A DNA stretch of 17,666 nucleotides from Leptolyngbyaceae cyanobacterium CSSed165cm_216 (GTDB taxonomy: Bacteria > Cyanobacteriota > Cyanobacteriia > Phormidesmidales > Phormidesmidaceae): positions 1 through 17,666 of the forward strand of contig SLIY01000299.1 in NCBI GenBank assembly GCA_007135385.1, in the 5' to 3' direction. Positions within the stretch are counted from its first letter, which is position 1. Each line of letters begins with the position of its first letter. Position numbers and translations under genes: made by a program. The notes under the pieces were generated by a model. It was not told the DNA's origin. It saw nothing but the letters and a program-made list of their open reading frames with translations, and ran no database searches. Below are positions 1 through 7,212 of this stretch, piece after piece.

Positions 1-70
1 AGATCAGGTTCAAACCATCCTGATTAGTCTAGCGATTTGAGAATGATGAAACGGTAGATGCACCCTGATT

Positions 71-104
71 AATTCCCTGGCCTCTGGTTGGGGAATTTTT
101 TTTT
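71..104 (+). terminator. Rho-independent terminator of a gene upstream of the window
   Basis: AATTCCC (71-77) pairs perfectly with GGGAATT (91-97), and a run of T follows directly (96-104). The loop is 13 bases. The T-run fixes the orientation as plus strand. No coding region in bases 1-70 could be assigned, so the gene it serves ends before the window or within its first few bases. Confidence 0.7.
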
Positions 105-354
105 GATCCGTAGTATTGGTGCTAGTGCAGCGTCAGCGCTGACGTCTATGACACAGTGTGCAGCACTGGGTCGGACGGCTGCCTTCTGCCCCTTCCTCCT
201 TTGGAGGCGCTTCGCGTTTCATGTCGCTTGCGAAACGACAGGCTCAGGGCATGCTTCTGCCTGCCTCCTTCCGCCTGCCTGCCTGTGAAAGTTCTGGAAA
301 ATTCAGGCTAGACTAAACCTCAATGTATTAGGGGTCGTCTGGTTAGCCTGATCC
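105..354. other. Non-coding leader with small inverted repeats
   Basis: No convincing gene lies here; the open frame at 88-288 has no ribosome binding site and no protein-like composition. The stretch holds a perfect 14-base palindrome CGTCAGCGCTGACG at 131-144. It also holds an inverted repeat CGTTTC/GAAACG near 216-238 that interlocks with TGTCG/CGACA (223-227 and 236-240), and a CTGCCTGC-type short repeat at about 257-286. No clear -35/-10 pair for the following gene could be chosen. Confidence 0.5.
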
Positions 355-3300
355 ATGAACTTTGAGAACATTGCCACACTTGTTAATCACAAAGTGCTCG
401 AGCGGCAGGGCAGACCCCTCAAAGATGTAGAGCGCCTGGTGTTGCAGGGCGCTTGGGAAAATCAGACCTACGCGGCTATGGCGGCCCCATCGGTGGGCTA
501 CACCGAAGACTACTTAAAAAAAGACGTCGGCCCCAAACTATGGCGGTTGCTGTCGCAGACAGTGGCCGTTGACCAGCCAGGGATTAAAGTCACCAAGCGC
601 AATATCCAGAACGTGTTGCGCACGTGGGCCAATCAAACTCGGCAGGATGCCTACGACAATACTGGCCCCACGCCTGGGAGCCTGGGCAGAACCATGGCCC
701 CGCCTGGCTTACCTCCAGTGCGATCGCAGCCGCCAGTTGACATCACAGACTGTTGTGGCCGCCAAACGGAACTCTCGACCCTGAGCCAATGGGTGATGGG
801 CGATCGCTGCCGATTAATTGTGCTGTGGGGGCTAATGGGCAGTGGTAAAACCACCCTGGCGGCCCAGCTCATGGCCCGTCTGGAGTCCCAGCTGGATAGA
901 GTCGGCTATCTGGCTCTGGGGAAATCGGCCCCTGCTCCCCTGGTTGTCCCAGCCCTTAGCAATTGGCTGGATCCTGACACCGCCAGTGTCTCTACAGGTA
1001 CCCCTGAGGCGTTGATCGATCAGTTGCAGCGCCGCCGCTGTCTGGTACTGATCGACAACTTGGAGCAGGGGTTTGTGCCGAGGCAAATGGCCGGTACCTA
1101 TAGCTCAGAGGCCGAAGGGTTGGCACAGTGGCTGCAACAGGTGGCCGACAGCGACCACCAAAGTTGTGTGGTGCTGATCAGCCGAGAACGGCCCGCTGAT
1201 CTGCCCCAGCGGTTGAGCCTGCGGGTCAGAGAAATGAACCTCAGTGACCTGGCCCCTACGGTGATGGCCCCCTACCTGAGCCCATCGGCAGCGGTCAAGG
1301 GCAGTGCCGCTGCCTGGTCTAGCTTGACCCAGCGCTACGGCGGCAACCCGCTGCTGCTCCGGGAACTGGGGGCTACGGTACAGGCCGTGTACCAGGGGCA
1401 ACTTCAGCCATTTTTAGCCACTGAACCCGATTTTTTGCCGACCTCGATTCAACAGCGACTCGATCACCTGTTCGAGCGCCTTACCCCAGAAGAGCAAGGG
1501 CTGCTGTACTGGCTGATCCTGATTCAAGCTCCAGCCCCGCTGACGGAAGTGATGGCCGCTACCGTTGACCCGATTGGGGCCGAGGCCGTGCAGTCCTTAC
1601 TGGGCCGTGGCCTGGGTCACGGGGTGTCTGGGCATGAGAGTTCAACCATGGTGTTGGCACTGCAGCCGATGGTGCGGATCTGGGGACTGCACCATCTGCG
1701 ATCGCGTCTAGATCGGGAACTAGACACCGAGCAACTGGACTGGTTTTGCCGGTTACCGCTGGTGACCATGACGGCCCGCGAAGTGGTGCAGGAACAGCAA
1801 CGAGCAGCCCTACTGCGTCCCTTGGTGGCAGCTCTGGAGCTGCGATATCCTTCTCCAGCGGAGCGCACAGCCAAAGAGTACCGACTGCGACAAGCCCTTC
1901 CTGTCGGGGTGCCAGGCTATGGGGCGGGCAACCTGATTCACCTCTGCCAAGCGTTGGGTATCAGCCTAAGTGGCACCGACCTTTCTAACCTGGCCATTTG
2001 GCAGGGAGACTTGCGCCGGGTGAGCTTACAGGGGGCCAACCTCAGCCAAGTGCAGTTCAAAGATACGGTGTTTGCCACCGCCCTGGGGCGCAGCCCAGTG
2101 GCCGCTTTTAGTGCTGTGGGCGATCGCTCCCCCCACGCCAATATCCACTACCTAGCCACCGGCGACCACGAGGGGCGCCTGCTGCTGTGGGATCGATATC
2201 GTGGGCGACTGCTCAGGGTGCTCGACGACGGGGTATCCCCAGCTATCCATACCCTTGCCTTTAGTCCCCAGGGGGATGTGCTAGCGGTGGGGACTGAGAC
2301 CGGTCAAATCTGGCTGCGGCCCGTGCAGACGAGTTACCAGGGGGACGGTCTATTTGAGCATCGTGCCGCCGTGCGGGCTCTGGCCTTTAGCCCCGACGGT
2401 CGTCAGCTAGCCTCAGGGGATGATACAGGGTGCATCTGCCTGTGGGATGTGGCTTCCGGCTTAATTCAGGGGAAGTTGCAGGGCCACCAGGGGGCCATTC
2501 ACAGCTTAGCCTTTGACTCGACTGGCACCCAATTGATCAGCGGTGGCGATGACCAGCGCGCTTGTCTGTGGGATGTGCCGCACCAAACCCTGATCTGTCC
2601 GTTTCAGGCCCGTACCACTGGCTGGGTGCGTACAGCTGGCTTTTTACCCGATCCAGAAGACCCCACCTGTGCCCCCCTCCCTTGCGCCGCAGGCTATGAC
2701 GAACATGGCTTAACCCTTTGGAATCTGAAAACGGGCCGCCCTTGCTGGATGTTGCCCGCCGATGGTCAAGCCGTGCTGGCCATGGCCCTCAGCCCCAATG
2801 GTCGCTACCTGGTGTGTAGCCGCCAAGATTTTACCGTCACCCTGTGGGATATTCCCCGCCGCACCGAGTGCCACACCCTGCCCAGCTTGGGCCTACCGGT
2901 CTGGACTCTGGCCTTTAGTGCTGATAGCCGCTACTTGGTGACCGGTAGTGACTACACCGTTAAACTCTGGAGTGCGGAAACTGGCGATGGCTTACGTAGC
3001 TTAATCAGCCAGGCCCACCCCTTGCGCACCTGGGCCTTTGGGGCTGGTCAACTGTTGACTGGCCATAGGGATACCCCCCTACGGCTGTGGCACCTCACCA
3101 CTACCGGAATCAGCGGCCCCCAACTGCTCACGGGCCATACTGGGGCGATTCAGGCGGTGGCCATCAGTGAAGATGGCATGGCCGTGGCCAGCAGCGCTGA
3201 CGATCGCACAATACGCCTGTGGTCTACCACCGCTAGTGCAGATCCCCAAGTGCTGTCGACGGCACCCGCCACACTGCTGCAGTTTAGTGGTGATCACCGC

Positions 3301-3993
3301 TGGTTGGCCAGTGCCCATGACGATGCCGTGATCCGGCTGTGGGAGGTGTCCACGGGCCGCCTAGTCACGAGTCTGGAGGGGCATCCAGCGGCACCCTCGG
3401 CCCTGGCCTTTAGTCCAGATAGCCAATACCTATTCAGTGGCCATCGGGATGGCACAATTCGGGTTTTGAGTTTAGCCCAGCCCCCCCGCAATCAAAATCA
3501 AATCTTACTGGGGCACCAGGGCCAGGTCCACAGCCTAGCGATGAGCAGCGATGGCGGGCAACTCACCAGTGCTAGCCATGACGGCACCCTGCGCTGGTGG
3601 GACCTGGATAGGGGCGATCAACTGGGGCAATGGCAACCCCCGGCGGAGCATTGGCTACATGGAGGGACTATTAACTCCAAGGGTGACATCCTGGCTTTCA
3701 CCAGCCAAGGGGCAGATTTGACAGTGTGGGCTGTGCAACCCCATCAACGGTGGTATCTGCTCAAAGGCCACAGCCAAGCTATTTGGCAGGTTCAGGTGAG
3801 CGGCGATCGCACTCGACTGATCAGCGCCAGCCAAGATGATGAAATTCGCCTGTGGTCCCTAGATCAGGGCACCTGTCAACAGGTGCTGCGGCCTAACCGC
3901 CCCTACGAAGGGGTAAACATCTGGGGAGCCACAGGCCTCTCAGAGCCAGAAACAGCGATGCTCAAAGCCCTAGGCGCTACAGAACGGTTTTAA
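355..3993 (+). CDS. STAND NTPase: N-terminal helical domain, NB-ARC ATPase, WD40 propellers
   Basis: This is a 1212-residue signal-transduction ATPase of the NB-ARC/WD40 type common in cyanobacteria. Residues 1-95 form a helical, HTH-like module resembling the N-terminal domain described for vWA-MoxR-associated proteins. Walker A is GLMGSGKTT at 159-167, Walker B is LVLIDNLE at about 230-237, a sensor-like LISRER lies near 275-280, and GGNPLLL lies near 330-336. Residues 540-575 have a short pentapeptide-like stretch (LSNLAIWQGDL, LQGANLSQVQF). From about 598 I count 14 WD40 units, enough for two seven-bladed propellers; the fifth is irregular, with a Pro/Cys-rich insertion. The C-terminus (RPYEGVNIWGATGLSEPE) is the usual end of this family. 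No signal peptide or membrane segment is seen, so it is cytoplasmic. By family it should oligomerise on nucleotide exchange when the propeller senses a ligand. The ligand and effector are unknown. The ATG at 355 lacks a clear Shine-Dalgarno sequence. Confidence 0.93.
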   Translation: MNFENIATLVNHKVLERQGRPLKDVERLVLQGAWENQTYAAMAAPSVGYTEDYLKKDVGPKLWRLLSQTVAVDQPGIKVTKRNIQNVLRTWANQTRQDAYDNTGPTPGSLGRTMAPPGLPPVRSQPPVDITDCCGRQTELSTLSQWVMGDRCRLIVLWGLMGSGKTTLAAQLMARLESQLDRVGYLALGKSAPAPLVVPALSNWLDPDTASVSTGTPEALIDQLQRRRCLVLIDNLEQGFVPRQMAGTYSSEAEGLAQWLQQVADSDHQSCVVLISRERPADLPQRLSLRVREMNLSDLAPTVMAPYLSPSAAVKGSAAAWSSLTQRYGGNPLLLRELGATVQAVYQGQLQPFLATEPDFLPTSIQQRLDHLFERLTPEEQGLLYWLILIQAPAPLTEVMAATVDPIGAEAVQSLLGRGLGHGVSGHESSTMVLALQPMVRIWGLHHLRSRLDRELDTEQLDWFCRLPLVTMTAREVVQEQQRAALLRPLVAALELRYPSPAERTAKEYRLRQALPVGVPGYGAGNLIHLCQALGISLSGTDLSNLAIWQGDLRRVSLQGANLSQVQFKDTVFATALGRSPVAAFSAVGDRSPHANIHYLATGDHEGRLLLWDRYRGRLLRVLDDGVSPAIHTLAFSPQGDVLAVGTETGQIWLRPVQTSYQGDGLFEHRAAVRALAFSPDGRQLASGDDTGCICLWDVASGLIQGKLQGHQGAIHSLAFDSTGTQLISGGDDQRACLWDVPHQTLICPFQARTTGWVRTAGFLPDPEDPTCAPLPCAAGYDEHGLTLWNLKTGRPCWMLPADGQAVLAMALSPNGRYLVCSRQDFTVTLWDIPRRTECHTLPSLGLPVWTLAFSADSRYLVTGSDYTVKLWSAETGDGLRSLISQAHPLRTWAFGAGQLLTGHRDTPLRLWHLTTTGISGPQLLTGHTGAIQAVAISEDGMAVASSADDRTIRLWSTTASADPQVLSTAPATLLQFSGDHRWLASAHDDAVIRLWEVSTGRLVTSLEGHPAAPSALAFSPDSQYLFSGHRDGTIRVLSLAQPPRNQNQILLGHQGQVHSLAMSSDGGQLTSASHDGTLRWWDLDRGDQLGQWQPPAEHWLHGGTINSKGDILAFTSQGADLTVWAVQPHQRWYLLKGHSQAIWQVQVSGDRTRLISASQDDEIRLWSLDQGTCQQVLRPNRPYEGVNIWGATGLSEPETAMLKALGATERF

Positions 3994-4320
3994 CACCCAG
4001 GCCTGCCCCTACCCATCTGAAGAACGAAAAAAGAAAAAGGAAGAACGAAACCCCTGTCCCATTCCTGCTGCTGCTACGCGCGGGCAAAGCCCTACGTTTT
4101 TTTCCATCCACCCCATCCTGCGGGTCGCAATACACCCCACTTCCCCCCCTTTCCCCGCCGGGGAGGCTCCGCCAACGACTCCGTTACTCCCCCGTAGCCG
4201 CTTTTCTTCGGAATGCTTTTCCTCGGAACGCGAACAGGGCTCCGCGTCTACCACCCATCCACCCATCACCTCCCCACCTCTTCACCTCCCCATTCCCCAC
4301 TACCCGCTCCCCCGCTCCCC
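3994..4320. repeat. C-rich intergenic repeat region between convergent genes
   Basis: No gene is supported in these 327 bases. They begin with a purine-rich patch (4019-4050) and then become strongly pyrimidine-rich on the plus strand. A 15-base tandem pair lies at 4201-4215 and 4216-4230 (CTTTTCTTCGGAATG, then the same with two changes). GGGGAG (4160-4165) can pair with CTCCCC (4187-4192). The string GCTCCGCGTCTAC at about 4240-4252 is followed by CACCCATC-type repeats up to 4320. The same string and a similar C-rich tail recur at 7180-7212. No typical terminator for either convergent gene was found. Confidence 0.6.
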
Positions 4321-5958
4321 CTACCGAGCCAACGCCAACCCATCCGCCCTTGGTTCCGATGCCGCGATCAAGCTGCCCCGATGGCGCAGAATCATCTGGC
4401 CTTTGCCAAACAGATGGGGCTCTAAGCCCAGCTGAATCTGATGGCCGCGATCGCTTAGGGCCAATCCAAGACTGTGGGGAACCGTGGGCTCTAGGATCAC
4501 CTGCCGTCCCGATAAAAACTGCCAGCGGGGGGCATCCAAGGCGGCCTGGGGGTTCATCGCATAGTCCACCAGATTCACCACCATCTGCAAATGCCCCTGG
4601 GGTTGCATATGACCGCCCATCACCCCCATCGGCCCCAAGGGGCGATCGCCCTGGGTCAAAAAAGCCGGAATGATGGTGTGGAAGGGCCGCTTGCCAGGCC
4701 CCACCTGGTTGGGATGCCCTGCTTGCAGACTAAAGCCACGCCCCCGATTTTGCAGGGCAATGCCAGTACCGGGTACCAGTATCCCACTGCCAAACCCTTC
4801 GTAATTCGATTGAATAAACGACACCATCAGGTCCTGGTCAGCGGCCGCCAAATAGACCGTGCCCCCCTGTTGCAGACCAGTATTGGCCACTAGGGCGCGA
4901 TCGCCGATCAACCGCCGCCGCTCAGCCCCATAGGCCTTGTCTAAAAGTTGGGCCGGGGTCACGGTCATCCAATCTGGGTCAGCCACATGGGCCTGGGCAT
5001 CGGCAAAGGCCAGCTTCATCGCTTCGATCTGCCAGTGATAGCTGTCCACCGAGTCCCGAGGATAGCGAGCCAACTCTACTCCTTCCAGAATATTTAGACC
5101 GATTAAAGCTGTAATTCCCTGGCCATTGGGGGGAATTTCCCACACGCTCAGGTCACGGTAGGGGGTGCCAATGGGTGCAACCCACTCAGGTTGGTGAGCG
5201 GATAGATCCTCCAGACTCAAAAGACCTCCGGCTTCTGCAGCAAAGGTGGCCATGCGTTCTGCCAACGACCCCTGGTAAAAGCTCTCGCCGCCAGTGGCCG
5301 CAATCTCCCTTAAGGTGGCCCCATGGGCTGGACTGGACCAAATGTCTCCAGGGCGGGGAGCGCGATCGCCAGGCAAGAACACCGCCTTAAAGGGCTGCAT
5401 CGCTGGGTCGGTTTGGCTGAGCAATAGTGGGGCCGCTGCCTGCCAGGCCCGGGCGGTTTCGGGCGAGACCGGAAATCCTGCTTCTGCGTAACCAATAGCG
5501 GGGGCAAATAACTGCTCGAAGGGTAAGGCTCCCCAGCGATCCGACAGCGATCGCCAGGTGGACACCGCCCCTGGCGTGGTCACCGGCAGCCAACCGACCT
5601 GGGGCATCTGGCCTACCTGCTCCACCTGCTCTCGGGTCAACCGTTGGGGACTCTTTCCCGATCCATTCAGGCCATGGAGTTGACCATCCCAAACCAAGGC
5701 AAACGCATCGGAGCCGATACCATTGGCCGTCGGTTCCACCACCGTCAAAGCAATAGCCATGGCCAGGGCCGCATCCACCGCATTACCCCCAGCCCAGAAC
5801 ATCTCCATGCCAGCCTGGGCCGCCAGGGGCTGACTGGTGGCTACCGCCTGGCGGCACCCCATCACCACCCGTCGGCTGGAAGGGTAAGGGTAGTGACCCA
5901 AGTTATCGGCCCAATCAACCATGTCCGAGTGCTCCGTCGAGTTGGCGACCCCCAACAT
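4321..5958 (-). CDS. ggt: Gamma-glutamyltransferase family protein, cytoplasmic YwrD-like type
   Basis: This is an Ntn-hydrolase of the gamma-glutamyltranspeptidase family, which transfers or hydrolyses gamma-glutamyl groups from glutathione-like substrates. The 545 residues match the usual family length. Visible landmarks are GGNAVDAALA (57-66), EPTANGIGSDAF (75-86), LNGSGKSP (97-104), RPFHTIIP (424-431), GVMGGHMQPQGH (445-456), and a C-terminal SEPRADG. The expected autocleavage site and nucleophile is Thr367 in QGGTVYL. In place of the classic THFS motif this gives the TVYL form seen in YwrD-like members. No signal peptide is present, unlike periplasmic GGT. The start is uncertain: Met13 (ATG at 5922) has CGGAG nine bases upstream, whereas Met1 has no clear ribosome binding site. 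The gene lies 24 bases downstream of the aldo-keto reductase on the same strand and is probably cotranscribed with it. The true substrate is not shown by sequence. Confidence 0.92.
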   Translation of the reverse strand: MLGVANSTEHSDMVDWADNLGHYPYPSSRRVVMGCRQAVATSQPLAAQAGMEMFWAGGNAVDAALAMAIALTVVEPTANGIGSDAFALVWDGQLHGLNGSGKSPQRLTREQVEQVGQMPQVGWLPVTTPGAVSTWRSLSDRWGALPFEQLFAPAIGYAEAGFPVSPETARAWQAAAPLLLSQTDPAMQPFKAVFLPGDRAPRPGDIWSSPAHGATLREIAATGGESFYQGSLAERMATFAAEAGGLLSLEDLSAHQPEWVAPIGTPYRDLSVWEIPPNGQGITALIGLNILEGVELARYPRDSVDSYHWQIEAMKLAFADAQAHVADPDWMTVTPAQLLDKAYGAERRRLIGDRALVANTGLQQGGTVYLAAADQDLMVSFIQSNYEGFGSGILVPGTGIALQNRGRGFSLQAGHPNQVGPGKRPFHTIIPAFLTQGDRPLGPMGVMGGHMQPQGHLQMVVNLVDYAMNPQAALDAPRWQFLSGRQVILEPTVPHSLGLALSDRGHQIQLGLEPHLFGKGQMILRHRGSLIAASEPRADGLALAR

Positions 5959-5982
5959 ACCACCAGACTAGGGTGCTTTTGG

Positions 5983-6948
5983 TTAAGCATTAAAGGTCCA
6001 CATGACGGGGTTGTCATCCAGGTGGTCGGTGACGGTACGGCCAATGGCATCGATGGCAGCCAAGTCTGCCGCCGATAGCTCTACCTCATCTGCTTTAGCA
6101 TTTTCCTGGGCCTGCTCTCTGTTGCGGGCTCCCACGATCGCGGTGGTTTGGGGCTGGGCCATTAGCCAGGCCAGAGCCAGGTTCCCTAAGCTGGTGTGGT
6201 ACCGTTCGGCGATCGGGTGCAGTTGGGTTAGAGCCGCTTGGGCTTTGGCGTAGAGGGGCGGCTGGAACAGCTTATTCTGACTGCGGATATCATCCTTGGG
6301 AAACTGGTGGTTGGGGCCAAACTTGCCGGTCAGCAACCCCTGGGCCAACGCGGAGTAGGCCAGGATGGTGATGTTGTGCTCGACGCAGTAGGGCTGTAAT
6401 TCAGTCTCCACCCCTCGCCAAAAGAGCGAATAGGGCGGCTGCAAGCTGTCAATGGGACCATACTGCATGGCCTCTTGCAGCTGGGCTTTAGAAAAGTTCG
6501 ACACGCCGATCGCTCGAATTTTACCCTGCTGTTTTAACTGGTTCAGGGCTGCCATGGTTTCGCCAAGGGGCACAATCTCGCTGTTAAACGCTCCCGAGGG
6601 CCAGTGGATTTGGTACAGGTCGATCACATCGGTCTGCAATCGCCGCAGGGATCCGTCACAGGCCGCGATCACCTGGTCCGCCTTCAGGTGGTTAGCAAAT
6701 ACCTTCGTGGCTAAAACCACGCGATCGCGCACCCCCGCCAAAGCCTTACCCACTAACTCTTCTGAATAACCGTCTCCATATACCTCCGCCGTGTCAAAGG
6801 TGGTGATGCCTGCTTCAAAGGCCGCTTGCATGGCCTCAATCACCGCCTGATCTTCTACCCCCACCCAGCCTTTCTTGCCCGCCTGCCAGGTGCCAAAAAT
6901 CAGCGGCGTAATCTCAATCTCAGTATTACCCAGCTTTCGCGTTTGCAT
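5983..6948 (-). CDS. Aldo-keto reductase
   Basis: This 321-residue NADPH-dependent oxidoreductase has the (beta/alpha)8 fold of the aldo-keto reductase superfamily. The catalytic tetrad is intact: Asp52, Tyr57 (in FDTAEVYGDG), Lys82 (ATKVF) and His115 (LYQIHWP). GVSNF (148-152) and the cofactor-binding stretch IVGARNREQ (271-279) are also present. The N-terminal MQTRKLGNTEIEITPLIFGTW is typical. No signal peptide is seen, so it is cytosolic. It reduces aldehydes or ketones, but the physiological substrate cannot be read from sequence. It is the first gene of a probable two-gene unit with the gamma-glutamyltransferase (24-base gap). It is transcribed divergently from the helicase, with 264 bases between the starts. 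No strong Shine-Dalgarno sequence precedes the ATG. Confidence 0.93.
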   Translation of the reverse strand: MQTRKLGNTEIEITPLIFGTWQAGKKGWVGVEDQAVIEAMQAAFEAGITTFDTAEVYGDGYSEELVGKALAGVRDRVVLATKVFANHLKADQVIAACDGSLRRLQTDVIDLYQIHWPSGAFNSEIVPLGETMAALNQLKQQGKIRAIGVSNFSKAQLQEAMQYGPIDSLQPPYSLFWRGVETELQPYCVEHNITILAYSALAQGLLTGKFGPNHQFPKDDIRSQNKLFQPPLYAKAQAALTQLHPIAERYHTSLGNLALAWLMAQPQTTAIVGARNREQAQENAKADEVELSAADLAAIDAIGRTVTDHLDDNPVMWTFNA

Positions 6949-6997
6949 GATTTAGCGCCCTGACTAGACTGCAAAGTTTCAACACATACCTGATGCT

Positions 6998-7017
6998 CCA
7001 GGGACTGTACACCCTGG
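6998..7017. promoter_or_regulatory. Inverted repeat in the divergent aldo-keto reductase/helicase region
   Basis: CCAGGG (6998-7003) and CCCTGG (7012-7017) are separated by eight bases. The site lies 50 bases upstream of the aldo-keto reductase start. This is an operator-like or hairpin-like signal; no bound factor can be named. Confidence 0.35.
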
Positions 7018-7077
7018 TTCAGCACGTATTCGCATGATAACCCCCACCGCCCTTGATCCCAGGTCAATATAGTAGTA

Positions 7078-7089
7078 CCAATATATTGG
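7078..7089. promoter_or_regulatory. Perfect 12-base palindrome CCAATATATTGG
   Basis: This exact palindrome sits in the AT-rich middle of the divergent intergenic region, 130 bases from the aldo-keto reductase start and 124 from the helicase start. Its AT-rich core could be part of a promoter or an operator. Function is inferred from position only. Confidence 0.35.
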
Positions 7090-7164
7090 CGAAATTCAAA
7101 CTTCAAAACCTTCCCCACTCCCAGTTCGACTCCGCTCACTGCAAGCCCACCCCCATCACCCCTA

Positions 7165-7212
7165 CCCTGCGGGAAGCCGCTCCGCGTCTACACCCCATCA
7201 CCCCATCACCCC
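7165..7212. repeat. GC-rich dispersed repeat plus CCCCATCA tandem tract
   Basis: The stretch starts with CCTGCGGGAAGCCGCTCC and contains GCTCCGCGTCTAC, also present near 4240. It then runs into CACCCCATCACCCCATCACC, which ends exactly at the helicase ATG. This type of small GC-rich dispersed repeat is common between cyanobacterial genes. It replaces any Shine-Dalgarno sequence for the next gene. Confidence 0.6.

Noticed and set aside
88..288. Open frame of 66 codons at the left end
   Set aside because: No ribosome binding site, overlaps the terminator T-run, and composition is that of repeat DNA.
4009..4269. Minus-strand frame in the C-rich spacer
   Set aside because: Low-complexity translation (poly-Phe start, Gly-rich) from repeat DNA; no conserved features.
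5644..6078. 144-codon plus-strand frame over the ggt/aldo-keto reductase junction
   Set aside because: Antisense shadow of two strongly supported minus-strand genes.
7190..7212. CRISPR-like array from CCCCATCA repeats
   Set aside because: Units are too short, contiguous and lack spacers; no cas genes nearby.
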